64,000 bases of DNA from an uncultured Sediminibacterium sp. (GTDB lineage Bacteria > Bacteroidota > Bacteroidia > Chitinophagales > Chitinophagaceae): the NCBI RefSeq assembly GCF_946481145.1, contig NZ_CAMLMJ010000001.1, forward strand, positions 62,001 through 126,000, given 5' to 3'. Below, piece after piece: positions 8,046 through 16,472 of this stretch (position 1 is its first letter; every line of letters starts with the position of its first letter). The translations under genes and the position numbers were made by a program. The notes beneath the pieces are model-generated. The model did not search any database and had not been told where the DNA came from. It worked only from the letters and a program-made list of their open reading frames with translations.

Positions 8046-9209
8046 TTAATTCAATCCTGCTTTTAGAACAGGAGTTGCGGGTTGTGCGGAATCAGCTACT
8101 GCTGCTTCCTGGTATAACTCACCCTGCGGTTCTTTAGGCGTTGCGGGTTTGGTACCTTTAATTGATTTAATATAACTGGCTATCTGTGCTATCTGTGCGG
8201 GGGAATAATCATCTTTCCAGCTTTTCATTCCCTTCTCCGGCCATCCGTATTTGATTGATTTGAAAACAGCAGAAATACTTCCTCCATGTAACCAATAATC
8301 ATCTACCAGGTTTGGACCAACAGTACCTCCACCATCTGCTGAATGACAAGCAGCGCAGGCAGTTACAAATATTTTTTTACCGGCTTCCAGTGCGGAGGCA
8401 TCGCTCAGGTAAGTAACTGTATTCTCATTTACATTATTCGCCGCATTTTTGAGGTAGGCTTCTTTTTCAATTTCAGCCTTTTGCATAACGGCTGCCAGTT
8501 CTTCCAGGCTTGATGGTGCTGTATGGGTTACATGATAACGCCATAGGTAAACACAGGCAAAAAGAATACAGATATAGAAACCATATAACCACCATGGTGG
8601 TAAACGGTTATCAAGTTCACGGATACCATCGTAATCGTGACCAAGGTCTATATTAGCATCTTCATGTACCGGTCTGAAACGATTGGCTTTGTTCCACCAC
8701 GCGGCAAAAGCCGATTCTTTTCTTTCTTCTGCAACAGCTGCTGTTTTTTCCACTTCCTTGGCCAATAAGCTCTTCAGGTGATACAGGAGCCATAACAGCA
8801 CCAGTAATTCTACGCCTACCACTGATACTAATGCATAAAAAGCAGTAGGTGATAATCCGCTGATAGATTGGCTTGCAGCCGCCGCTACAGGTTCATCAGC
8901 GGCAAAAGCTACAGAACTGAATAATAATAGACCGATGAGTGAAAGCACTTTTGTCTGCGCTCCTGCTTTGCGCTTTTCCCTGTATGCTTTCATGCGCATC
9001 TCTGCAGCACCCAGCACCACATGCGCCAATAAGGCAATAGCGAGCAGCAGCACTGCGATGATTACTACCAATACTTGTGCCAGCGGATTAGCCATAGCAG
9101 ATGGTTTTGGCGGACCTTCGGCCCACACGCTTGCAGGAACCAGGGTGCAGAAAAGTACCATTGTTCCTAAGCCAAAGAATTTGATCCGTTGAAAATTACG
9201 CTTTTGCAT
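8046..9209 (-). CDS. ccoP: cbb3 oxidase subunit III, mono-heme type
   Basis: Membrane-anchored cytochrome c subunit of the cbb3 terminal oxidase, 387 residues. Three hydrophobic stretches lie near 12-28, 45-68 and 122-143, and a fourth at 208-223. The CcoP N-terminal signature DYDGIRELDNRLPPWW is at 192-207. Only one heme-binding motif is visible, CAACH (285-289), with GMKSW (Met328) as likely axial ligand; classical proteobacterial CcoP has two hemes. The long N-terminal extension before the signature is also unlike the proteobacterial form. Located between ccoQ and ccoG. Confidence 0.93.
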   Translation of the reverse strand: MQKRNFQRIKFFGLGTMVLFCTLVPASVWAEGPPKPSAMANPLAQVLVVIIAVLLLAIALLAHVVLGAAEMRMKAYREKRKAGAQTKVLSLIGLLLFSSVAFAADEPVAAAASQSISGLSPTAFYALVSVVGVELLVLLWLLYHLKSLLAKEVEKTAAVAEERKESAFAAWWNKANRFRPVHEDANIDLGHDYDGIRELDNRLPPWWLYGFYICILFACVYLWRYHVTHTAPSSLEELAAVMQKAEIEKEAYLKNAANNVNENTVTYLSDASALEAGKKIFVTACAACHSADGGGTVGPNLVDDYWLHGGSISAVFKSIKYGWPEKGMKSWKDDYSPAQIAQIASYIKSIKGTKPATPKEPQGELYQEAAVADSAQPATPVLKAGLN

Positions 9210-9234
9210 TGCGGTTTATTTATAGGTCAGTAGG

Positions 9235-9396
9235 TTAGTTGTCTAAGGGTAATTGACTGATCTCTTCTATCATTTTTTTATCTGCCTTCCATGCCCATAA
9301 AGTCATGAGCAGAAAAAAAGTAAAGAAGATGGAGAATGAACTCAGCGCATAGATATCTACACCGATGATTTTTTCCAGATAGTTAATGAATTTCAT
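9235..9396 (-). CDS. ccoQ: cbb3 oxidase small subunit, CcoQ-like
   Basis: A 53-residue single-pass membrane protein: MKFINYLEKIIGVDIYALSS, then a hydrophobic helix (about 17-36), then a short charged tail ending PLDN. Size, membrane topology and position between ccoNO and ccoP match CcoQ/FixQ, the small subunit that stabilises the oxidase. Similarity is mostly by position and topology, so the symbol is tentative, but an open frame of exactly this type in the tightly packed operon is unlikely to be chance. Gap to ccoNO is 11 bp and to ccoP 25 bp. Confidence 0.85.
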   Translation of the reverse strand: MKFINYLEKIIGVDIYALSSFSIFFTFFLLMTLWAWKADKKMIEEISQLPLDN

Positions 9397-9407
9397 GATA
9401 GTAGGTT

Positions 9408-11537
9408 TTACTTTTTAGCTGCAAGTGTTTGTTCGCCTTTAATATCAACTCCGATTCTTTGCAGATATGCAATCAGTGCAACTATCTCTTTATTGGCTCC
9501 TGTTTCAATTTTATCTGCTTTCAGGTTTTTACTGATTTTTTCTGCTTGTGCCATCAGTTCTTTATTCGCAATCTGATCGTATCCTTTTTCATAAGGAACA
9601 CCCAATGTTTGCATTGCCCTTATTCGGGCTCCTGTTGTTGCAGTGTCAATTGCATCATCAAGCAACCATGGATAAGATGGCATAATAGAACCCGGACTCA
9701 TACTTTGCGGTTCCAGCATGTGGTTATAATGCCAGCTATCCGGATATTTTCCACCGATACGCGCTAAATCTGGTCCGGTGCGTTTACTTCCCCACTGGAA
9801 TGGGTGATCGTATACAAATTCACCTGCTTTACTATATTCACCGTAACGGGCAACTTCATCGCGGAATGGGCGAATCATTTGTGAATGACAGGTATAACAT
9901 CCTTCGCGAACATATATATCACGTCCGTGTAATTCAAGTGGTGTATATGGTTTAACAGCAGCAATGGTTGGAACATTGCTCTTGATAAGGAACGTTGGTA
10001 CTATTTCAAGTATACCACCAATAGCCACAGCAATTAAACTGAATACCAGCATTTGAATGGGTCTTGCTTCAATCCAGCGGTGCCAGTATTGTTTGCCATG
10101 CGGAACAATTTTTGCCGGTAATGGTGGTGCTTCTGCTGCTTCATTTGCAACCAGTTTACCCGCTTTCACAGTTTTAACGAGGTTATATACCATGATGAAT
10201 ACACCTATGAGGTATAATAATCCTCCGATACTTCTGGCTACATACAACGGAATGATATGTGTTACTGTTTCCAGGAACTGAAACTTAAGTGTTCCATCCT
10301 CAGTAAACTGTTTCCACATCATGGCTTGTGTAAATCCGGCCCAGTACATTGGTATTGCATACAATACAATACCAATTGTACCTATCCAGAAATGCGTACT
10401 GGCCAGTTTTGTTGAATGCAAGGGGGTATTGAAAATTTTGGGTATAATCCAATACAGTATACCGAATGTGAGGAAGCCATTCCAACCAAGTGCCCCAACG
10501 TGTACGTGAGCAATGGTCCAGTCTGTAAAGTGTGAGATAGCATTTACATTTTTCAGACTCAGCATTGGTCCTTCAAATGTGGCCATACCATAACAGGTAA
10601 TGGCTACCACCATAAATTTAAGAATAGGATCTTCTCTTACTTTATCCCATGCACCCCTCAGTGTAAATAAACCATTTAACATACCACCCCATGATGGTGC
10701 AATCAGCATCACACTAAATACCACTCCCAAACTCTGGGCCCAATCGGGCAAAGCTGTATATAAGAGGTGGTGCGGGCCTGCCCAGATATAAATAAAAATC
10801 AATGCCCAGAAGTGAATAATGGAAAGACGGTAGCTGTATACAGGTCTGTTTGCTGCTTTAGGCAGAAAATAATACATAATACCCAGGTAAGGAGTGGTAA
10901 GGAAGAACGCAACAGCATTGTGTCCATACCACCATTGTACCAATGCATCCTGCACACCTGCATACCAGCTATAACTCTTTAAAAAAGTAACAGGTATCTC
11001 AAACGAGTTTACTATATGCAGCATAGCCACAGTAACCCAGGTAGCTATATAAAACCAGATGGCTACATACAAATGACTTTCACGACGTTTTAAAATGGTA
11101 CCGAACATATTGATACCAAACACAACCCAGATTAAGGTAATGGCAATATCGATCGGCCATTCAAGCTCTGCATATTCTTTACCGGTAGTATACCCTGCCA
11201 GTAATGTCAAAGCCGCAGCTACAATAATCAGTTGCCAGCCCCAGAAATGTATTTTGCTGAGTGTATCACTAAACATGCGGGCCTTACACAGACGCTGTAA
11301 TGAATAATACACACCCATAAAAATACCGTTACCGACAAAAGCAAAAATCACTGCATTGGTATGCAATGGCCTTACCCTTCCAAAAGTGGTGATGGGCAGA
11401 TTAAAATTTGCGGCAGGCAAATAAATTTGTACCGCTGCAAGCAACCCAACCAACATACCTACCACACCCCATAGTATGGTAGCGTATGCAAAATGCTTTA
11501 CCGTTTTGTTGTCGTAAAAAAATTGTTCTGATTGCAT
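9408..11537 (-). CDS. ccoNO: cbb3 oxidase fused subunit I/II
   Basis: Fusion of catalytic subunit CcoN and mono-heme cytochrome subunit CcoO in one 709-residue chain; it reduces oxygen and pumps protons at high oxygen affinity. Residues 1-460 are the 12-helix heme-copper core: H59 (low-spin heme), GHNAV (H206, CuB), PHH (256-257, CuB), and HVH (344-346, heme ligands). A linker (about 460-490) leads into CcoO with one membrane helix near 495-515 and the heme motif CYTCH (547-551). Such CcoN-O fusions are known in Bacteroidota. ccoS lies 34 bp upstream and ccoQ 11 bp downstream. Confidence 0.97.
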   Translation of the reverse strand: MQSEQFFYDNKTVKHFAYATILWGVVGMLVGLLAAVQIYLPAANFNLPITTFGRVRPLHTNAVIFAFVGNGIFMGVYYSLQRLCKARMFSDTLSKIHFWGWQLIIVAAALTLLAGYTTGKEYAELEWPIDIAITLIWVVFGINMFGTILKRRESHLYVAIWFYIATWVTVAMLHIVNSFEIPVTFLKSYSWYAGVQDALVQWWYGHNAVAFFLTTPYLGIMYYFLPKAANRPVYSYRLSIIHFWALIFIYIWAGPHHLLYTALPDWAQSLGVVFSVMLIAPSWGGMLNGLFTLRGAWDKVREDPILKFMVVAITCYGMATFEGPMLSLKNVNAISHFTDWTIAHVHVGALGWNGFLTFGILYWIIPKIFNTPLHSTKLASTHFWIGTIGIVLYAIPMYWAGFTQAMMWKQFTEDGTLKFQFLETVTHIIPLYVARSIGGLLYLIGVFIMVYNLVKTVKAGKLVANEAAEAPPLPAKIVPHGKQYWHRWIEARPIQMLVFSLIAVAIGGILEIVPTFLIKSNVPTIAAVKPYTPLELHGRDIYVREGCYTCHSQMIRPFRDEVARYGEYSKAGEFVYDHPFQWGSKRTGPDLARIGGKYPDSWHYNHMLEPQSMSPGSIMPSYPWLLDDAIDTATTGARIRAMQTLGVPYEKGYDQIANKELMAQAEKISKNLKADKIETGANKEIVALIAYLQRIGVDIKGEQTLAAKK

Positions 11538-11571
11538 GAATGGTTGTTTTTTATAGTAGATGGGTTAGTAA

Positions 11572-11724
11572 CTATTTTTTATCGGGATGTTGATCGAATA
11601 GCATTCTTACAGATGGAGATTCTTCATCATCATACTGGCCCGATTTTACGCTCCATATAAATGCACCAAGGAATAACCCTGCTACACTGATACTTGCAAT
11701 TAATAGGAGTATGATAACACTCAT
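11572..11724 (-). CDS. ccoS: cbb3 oxidase assembly protein CcoS
   Basis: A 50-residue protein with one membrane helix (about 3-25, SVIILLLIASISVAGLFLGA) followed by the CcoS hallmark FIWSVKSGQYDDEESPSVRM. CcoS is needed to insert heme b and copper into CcoN. It is the first gene after the 41-bp operator/promoter module at 11772, so it heads the oxidase structural operon. Confidence 0.95.
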   Translation of the reverse strand: MSVIILLLIASISVAGLFLGAFIWSVKSGQYDDEESPSVRMLFDQHPDKK

Positions 11725-11771
11725 AGCTGCTGAAATATTTCTGTAAAATTATTTTTCCCCCTCCCGGTAGC

Positions 11772-11812
11772 CTATGATATTACTCAAGAGCGGATATGAT
11801 TTTAGTCATGTT
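11772..11812 (-). promoter_or_regulatory. Crp/Fnr-type operator plus promoter module B
   Basis: Read on the minus strand: a 20-bp near-palindrome AACATGACTAAAATCATATC (11812-11793; core TGA-N6-TCA), a 4-nt spacer, then CTTGAGTAATATCATAG (11788-11772). The same layout with identical spacing occurs at 14775-14815. The ATG of ccoS is 48 nt beyond the end of the module. The core fits operators of the Crp/Fnr family, and the clustered regulator at 14815-15528 is the obvious candidate to bind. Confidence 0.7.
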
Positions 11813-11816
11813 TTTG

Positions 11817-14213
11817 TCACGCCAGTTTCAAACGCTTTGAAGCCAGGTTACTCAAACCAAATGTGATCAAGAGGATACTAATACTGCTACAAGGCATTAA
11901 AATAGCAGCAATCATGGGAGACAAAGTACCCTGTACGGCAAAAAACAATCCCACTATATTGTATAATATAGATATTACAAATGCAGACATAACAATCACC
12001 CTGTTAAACCTGCACATGTTGATTAATTGAAACAGTTTCGGTAAACTGCCAGCTTCAATAATCGCATCACTGGCGGGGGTAAAGTTGTTGCTGTTATCAG
12101 TAATAGCCACACCTACATCGGCTTGTTTCAAAGCACCTGAATCATTCAGACCATCTCCTATCATCAACACATGTTTACCATCCTGCTGCATGCTTTTCAA
12201 TACTTCAAGCTTGTCTTCCGGCTGCTGGTTAAAATACAGTTCAGACCGTTGCCCTAATAACTTACGCAGATAAGGCAATTCACCATCATTATCTCCACTC
12301 ACCACTGCTATATGAAATTTTGATTGAAGTTGTCTCAACAACATGGGCACAGACTGTCGATAGTGGTTCCTGAACCTGAAACGCCCCAGTAACTTACCTT
12401 CTACAGATAAATACACAACAGAGCTTTCATCATTTTGTGTTTTACCAGTAATAAAAAGTGCTGAGCCAAGCGCTACCAGATCGCCATCAACCATTCCTTC
12501 AATGCCCTTTCCAGGAAACTCTTCAAATGCGAGGAATGGTTCTTTAAGTGGTTTGCCTGCCCAGGCGGCAATGCCTTTACTTAGCGGGTGGGTAGACTGC
12601 GCAGCCAGGGTGGCTACTTTTTTGCGTATTGTTGCATCGATTGGCTTACCGTCATACACAACTTCCATTTCTGTACCGGCAGTAAGGGTGCCGGTTTTAT
12701 CAAATACAATAGTATCAATTGATGCCAGTTTCTCGATTACAGTAGCATGTCTTAAATAAAAATGATTACGTGAAAGTATCCGCAGGATATTTCCATTGGT
12801 AAAAGTATTGCTTAACAAAAGGGCACATGGACAAGCAATAATTAAAACTGCTGTTACAGCATTCCAGCTTCTGCTGGCATCTTGCCAAAACCAATATATA
12901 CCTGCCGCTAATGCTACGCCAAATACTACCCAGGTAAACCAACGGCTCAGTTCATGAACAAATGAATTTTCATTATTCGCTTCTGTTTTGAACACATCTT
13001 TGTTCCATAAACGGGTCAGGTAACTTTGCGCCACTTCTTTTATCACCAGCACTTCTATATTACCACCCACCTGTTTACCTCCTGCATATACAATTTCTCC
13101 CATTTCTTTGGATACAGGCAGTGTTTCACCCGTTACAAAACTATAATCAATCAAGGCCCTTCCCCGGGTAATAATGCCATCTGCGGGTATCAATTCCTGG
13201 TGGTGAATGAGTAAAGTATCATTTAATTTAATATCCGGAAGTGTAACTGTTACTGATTCTTCGTCTTTAATCCTGGTAACTGCCACCGGAAAATAAGAAG
13301 TGTAGTCGCGATCGAAATTGAGTTGACGATGTGTTCTGTCTTGCAATACCCTGCCAGCAAGCATGAAGAAAACGATACCGGTCATTGAATCAAAATAACC
13401 ACTTCCGGTGCCTGTAATTACTTCGTATAAACTGCGGGCAAATGTTACCCAGATAGCCAAAACAATTGGGGCATCTATATTAAGAAATTTCTGTTTGAGT
13501 GCATTCCAGGCACTGGTATAAAATTCACCTGCACTATAAAAGAAAACCGGCAAGCTTAGTATAAGATTAAGGTAGCGGAAGAAAATCAGTAACTGCCCTT
13601 CTTTTTCATCAATACCAAGGTATTCAGGAAAACTCATGAGCATGATGTTGGCAAAACAAAATCCGGCCACGCCTAACCGGAATATTTTTTTTCTGTCGGT
13701 TACCGGTTTCTTTTTCCCAAGATCGTTATAGCTGATATAGGGCTCATAGCCGATGCCCGTAAGCAGTTCGGCTAATTGTCTTAAACTGATGAGGTTATGG
13801 TTGAAAACAATATCAGCTTCTTTTCTTTCAAAATTTACTTTGCAACTAACCACTCCCTTATTCAATCTGTATAATTGCTCAAGCAGCCATAAGCAACTGC
13901 TGCAATGCATTTGCGGCAGATAGAAATTTACATGTGTTTGATTAGTATCTCTGTAACTAATCAGCGACTGTTGAATCGCTACATCTTCCAGGAATGCAAA
14001 TTTGTCGGCACGAACAATGATTTTTTGCGACTGACCCGGGTTTTTATTCAGGTCGTAATAGGTGCACATTTCATGTTCGTTCAATATCTCATAAACCATT
14101 TTACAGCCCTCACAACAAAAGTGTTTGTCGTGCGCCTGTATATCTGTGTCTTTGCAGGTTTCACCACAATGGTAACAGAGGGTTTCTGTATGAATATGAC
14201 TTCCTTTATGCAT
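11817..14213 (-). CDS. ccoI: Copper-transporting P1B-type ATPase for the cbb3 oxidase
   Basis: Heavy-metal ATPase of 798 residues that supplies copper for CuB. Domains in order: a cysteine-rich N-terminus (CYHCGETC 13-20, FCCEGC 32-37), a heavy-metal-associated domain with CSSC (104-107), eight membrane helices, TGET actuator motif (361-364), transmembrane CPC (461-463) and phosphorylation motif DKTGT (505-509), then GDGLND near 690. This architecture is that of CcoI/FixI rather than the general copper exporter CopA. It overlaps the hemerythrin-like gene by 8 bp, so the two are probably translated together. Confidence 0.95.
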   Translation of the reverse strand: MHKGSHIHTETLCYHCGETCKDTDIQAHDKHFCCEGCKMVYEILNEHEMCTYYDLNKNPGQSQKIIVRADKFAFLEDVAIQQSLISYRDTNQTHVNFYLPQMHCSSCLWLLEQLYRLNKGVVSCKVNFERKEADIVFNHNLISLRQLAELLTGIGYEPYISYNDLGKKKPVTDRKKIFRLGVAGFCFANIMLMSFPEYLGIDEKEGQLLIFFRYLNLILSLPVFFYSAGEFYTSAWNALKQKFLNIDAPIVLAIWVTFARSLYEVITGTGSGYFDSMTGIVFFMLAGRVLQDRTHRQLNFDRDYTSYFPVAVTRIKDEESVTVTLPDIKLNDTLLIHHQELIPADGIITRGRALIDYSFVTGETLPVSKEMGEIVYAGGKQVGGNIEVLVIKEVAQSYLTRLWNKDVFKTEANNENSFVHELSRWFTWVVFGVALAAGIYWFWQDASRSWNAVTAVLIIACPCALLLSNTFTNGNILRILSRNHFYLRHATVIEKLASIDTIVFDKTGTLTAGTEMEVVYDGKPIDATIRKKVATLAAQSTHPLSKGIAAWAGKPLKEPFLAFEEFPGKGIEGMVDGDLVALGSALFITGKTQNDESSVVYLSVEGKLLGRFRFRNHYRQSVPMLLRQLQSKFHIAVVSGDNDGELPYLRKLLGQRSELYFNQQPEDKLEVLKSMQQDGKHVLMIGDGLNDSGALKQADVGVAITDNSNNFTPASDAIIEAGSLPKLFQLINMCRFNRVIVMSAFVISILYNIVGLFFAVQGTLSPMIAAILMPCSSISILLITFGLSNLASKRLKLA

Positions 14214-14730
14214 GATCCGTTGTTGTGCGTTGATTGGTTAGTCTTGGATATAAACTGCTTTGCTCAAAATGAATCCAGCGTAATACATCAGTTTCCATCT
14301 GAAACATTTCATTCACACAAGATTTTAAGCTTTGTGACCAACTGGGGTGTGTGATATAATGATGCATCAGTTGACGCATTTTTTGCAGTAATTCAATCAG
14401 CAATTCATGTGTATGCAGCATTGTTTCAACCACTTTAGGTTGAATAGTAATTTTGTCTTTACTAATTTGTTGCTGAATAAAAGGAAAAATGATCCCTGTT
14501 TCCTTTTTGAATGTGTGGGTTAATTCGTCTTCAATTTTTTGAAAAACGAGTTGCACTATTTCTGAAACAGGTGCTGGCAACTCATCGATAGATGCATGTT
14601 TATCAAGGTAGCTGCGTATGTTGGCACAGGATGCCAGAATAGGGGCATGGTAAGTAGCTGGGATAATTTGACAAATTTCTCCCAATGTTTCCTTCCCCTG
14701 AGATAACTGGCTACCGGCCTGCAACAACAT
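14206..14730 (-). CDS. Hemerythrin/RIC-like di-iron protein
   Basis: A helical bundle of 174 residues resembling the C-terminal domain of the RIC proteins (YtfE/ScdA, repair of iron centres after nitric oxide or oxidative damage). Aligned ligands are TYHAP, HTFKKETGIIFPF, MLHTHEL and RWIHFEQSSLYPR, which recur in the spacing of the RIC motifs. The N-terminal CC-containing domain of RIC proteins is not visible. The frame is open to a TTG at 14790, but that TTG sits inside the conserved promoter module; the ATG at 14730 lies 45 nt from it, like ccoS from its own copy. It overlaps ccoI by 8 bp, suggesting a role in oxidase maturation or NO protection. Confidence 0.75.
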   Translation of the reverse strand: MLLQAGSQLSQGKETLGEICQIIPATYHAPILASCANIRSYLDKHASIDELPAPVSEIVQLVFQKIEDELTHTFKKETGIIFPFIQQQISKDKITIQPKVVETMLHTHELLIELLQKMRQLMHHYITHPSWSQSLKSCVNEMFQMETDVLRWIHFEQSSLYPRLTNQRTTTDHA

Positions 14731-14774
14731 GATGAATTTATTTGTTGCAAGGTAGTTGTGCCGCAAAAGCTCAA

Positions 14775-14815
14775 CTATGATACTACTCAAGCCAAAACAT
14801 GATTTTTATCATGTT
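14775..14815 (-). promoter_or_regulatory. Crp/Fnr-type operator plus promoter module A
   Basis: On the plus strand AACATGATTTTTATCATGTT (14796-14815) is a perfect 8-4-8 palindrome (core TGA-N6-TCA). On the minus strand it is followed after 4 nt by CTTGAGTAGTATCATAG (14791-14775). Compared with module B at 11772-11812, 32 of 41 positions agree, including 16 of 17 in the promoter part. It sits directly behind the Crp/Fnr gene and upstream of the hemerythrin-ccoI operon. Confidence 0.75.
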
Positions 14816-15528
14816 TAGTCTTGCAGGTTCGCCGTCTGAACCAATAATTGGTGTTTGAGGATTTTTATTTTCTTGCCATCCAGTTCAACCATACCATCTT
14901 TCTTAAAATCAGACAGCAGGCGAATGGTAGATTCTGTAGCGGTGCCGACTAAATTGGCTATTTCTTCGCGAGACAAGCGCACATTGAGTGTTGTACCATC
15001 TGCTTCAAAGCCATAGGTTTCTTTGATAAATAAAAGTGTTTCGGCTAATCTTTCCCGGATGGGTTTTTGAGCGAGGTGAGTAAGTTTAACTTCTGTTTTA
15101 TGTAATTCGTCACTCAATAATTTCATCATCTCAAAAGCAAGACCTGTGTCGTTTTTGAGTGCGGTTACAAATATTTCTTTAGGAATAAAACACACTTTGG
15201 TATCTTCCAGTGCCACCGCAGAAGCGCCATATCTGTCGCCACTGAGCAAAGCCCTGTACCCGAGCACATCACCGGAGTTCAGTAAGCGCACAATCTGCTC
15301 CTTACCATCATCGCCCTGGTGTGAAAGCTTAATTTTGCCATCGTTGATACAATAAACCCCGAAAGGATAAGACCCTTCATGAAATAATACCTGCCCTTTT
15401 TTATAAGTATTACAGATTTTCTGCTCATTAATGGTTGTTACATACTCCTCCCTGGCCTTACAAAAGATAGACTTAAACCGCTGAGCGCAAGTTTGACAAG
15501 TGGAAGAATCGTGGTCGGTATGCATCAT
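14815..15528 (-). CDS. Crp/Fnr family transcription regulator
   Basis: A 237-residue regulator with an N-terminal cyclic-nucleotide-like sensor domain (about 45-150, including GDVLGYRALLSGDRYGASAVA) and a C-terminal winged helix with the recognition segment LSREEIANLVGTATESTIR. Three cysteines near the N-terminus (C11, C14, C23) could hold an iron-sulfur cluster as in FNR, though the pattern is not the classical one. It is encoded immediately upstream of the cbb3 cluster and its putative operators at 14775 and 11772, so it is the likely oxygen- or NO-responsive activator of the oxidase. Confidence 0.93.
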   Translation of the reverse strand: MMHTDHDSSTCQTCAQRFKSIFCKAREEYVTTINEQKICNTYKKGQVLFHEGSYPFGVYCINDGKIKLSHQGDDGKEQIVRLLNSGDVLGYRALLSGDRYGASAVALEDTKVCFIPKEIFVTALKNDTGLAFEMMKLLSDELHKTEVKLTHLAQKPIRERLAETLLFIKETYGFEADGTTLNVRLSREEIANLVGTATESTIRLLSDFKKDGMVELDGKKIKILKHQLLVQTANLQD

Positions 15529-15588
15529 GGTGATTAAGGTACAAAAATATAACTTATTGACTATTGATAATATTAAAAAAAATTGAAA

Positions 15589-16380
15589 TTACCAGTTCAA
15601 AAGCAGCTTTTGAAACGCTGATGAGTCGCCATTAAACACGTTACAGTCTATTTTCGACCTTATTCCATTGATGGTACCTTGTTCACTATGTTGCCAAAAA
15701 TGCCAGGAACGATTAATACGTGGTTTTTCCGGCTGAAAATAATGTGCCACCCAAAGAGGATATTCATTAAACTCTTTACCGAGGTAACGTTCATAAAAGT
15801 CGGCATAAGTGTAGATCATTGGCTTAACGCGATAATAAGCCTCGATTTCTTTCAACCATTCCTTCAATCTTTCACGCATCAAAGCAGGTTTTACGCCATA
15901 TAGTTTTTCGATATCTACAACAGGTGGCAAATCGCCTTTTCGAAGGTGAACCTGACGAATAAATTGCAAAGCTTGTTTTTTACCGCTTTTGGTGGCTAAG
16001 AAGAAATGATAAGCTCCCCGAACCATTCCAGCCTCTTTTGCATCATCCCAGTTTTTATGAAACCGCTTGTCTGTATCATTCAACCCTTCCGTAGCTTTTA
16101 TAAAAACAAAGCCCATACGTGTTTGCTGCTCCTTCATTCCATATACTGAAGGCCAGTGTACAGGGCCTTGATGGACACTTACATCGATGCCATGAATTTG
16201 AAAACCCGGGGGTAGTGGAACACCAAATGCTTCATAACGAACGGCTTCAAGCGTTCGCTCCCTTTGTTCTTCCCATTTATGCAGCAGGGTAAAATATAAT
16301 ATAAGCGCAAAGCCCCCTATCAGTAATACCAACCATAATTTTTGCTCCCTGTTCAGTCTACGGGTATTTTTCCTTGCCAT
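15589..16380 (-). CDS. Glycoside hydrolase family 25 lysozyme-like protein
   Basis: A 263-residue protein with an N-terminal membrane anchor (about 15-33) and a GH25 (Cpl/CH-type muramidase) barrel. Family features are HGIDVSVHQGPVHW (Asp66), FVFIKATEG, GAYHFF, PPVVDIEKL with the expected acidic residues, PMIYTYADFYERYL and LWVAHYF. It probably cleaves peptidoglycan glycan strands from the periplasmic side and may act in wall remodelling. It precedes the Crp/Fnr gene on the same strand by 60 bp, but no functional link is evident. Confidence 0.9.
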   Translation of the reverse strand: MARKNTRRLNREQKLWLVLLIGGFALILYFTLLHKWEEQRERTLEAVRYEAFGVPLPPGFQIHGIDVSVHQGPVHWPSVYGMKEQQTRMGFVFIKATEGLNDTDKRFHKNWDDAKEAGMVRGAYHFFLATKSGKKQALQFIRQVHLRKGDLPPVVDIEKLYGVKPALMRERLKEWLKEIEAYYRVKPMIYTYADFYERYLGKEFNEYPLWVAHYFQPEKPRINRSWHFWQHSEQGTINGIRSKIDCNVFNGDSSAFQKLLLNW

Positions 16381-16472
16381 AGCCGTACAAAAATCGGTTA
16401 AATAAGTATTCCTTAACTATCCGAGTTGATTAAGCAAAACAGTATTTGCACCTTTTTAGTAATTTTACACCG

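Noticed and set aside
14731..14790. TTG start for the hemerythrin-like gene at 14790
   Set aside because: The TTG belongs to the conserved CTTGAGTA promoter element shared with the ccoS module; the ATG at 14730 has the same distance to the module as ccoS.
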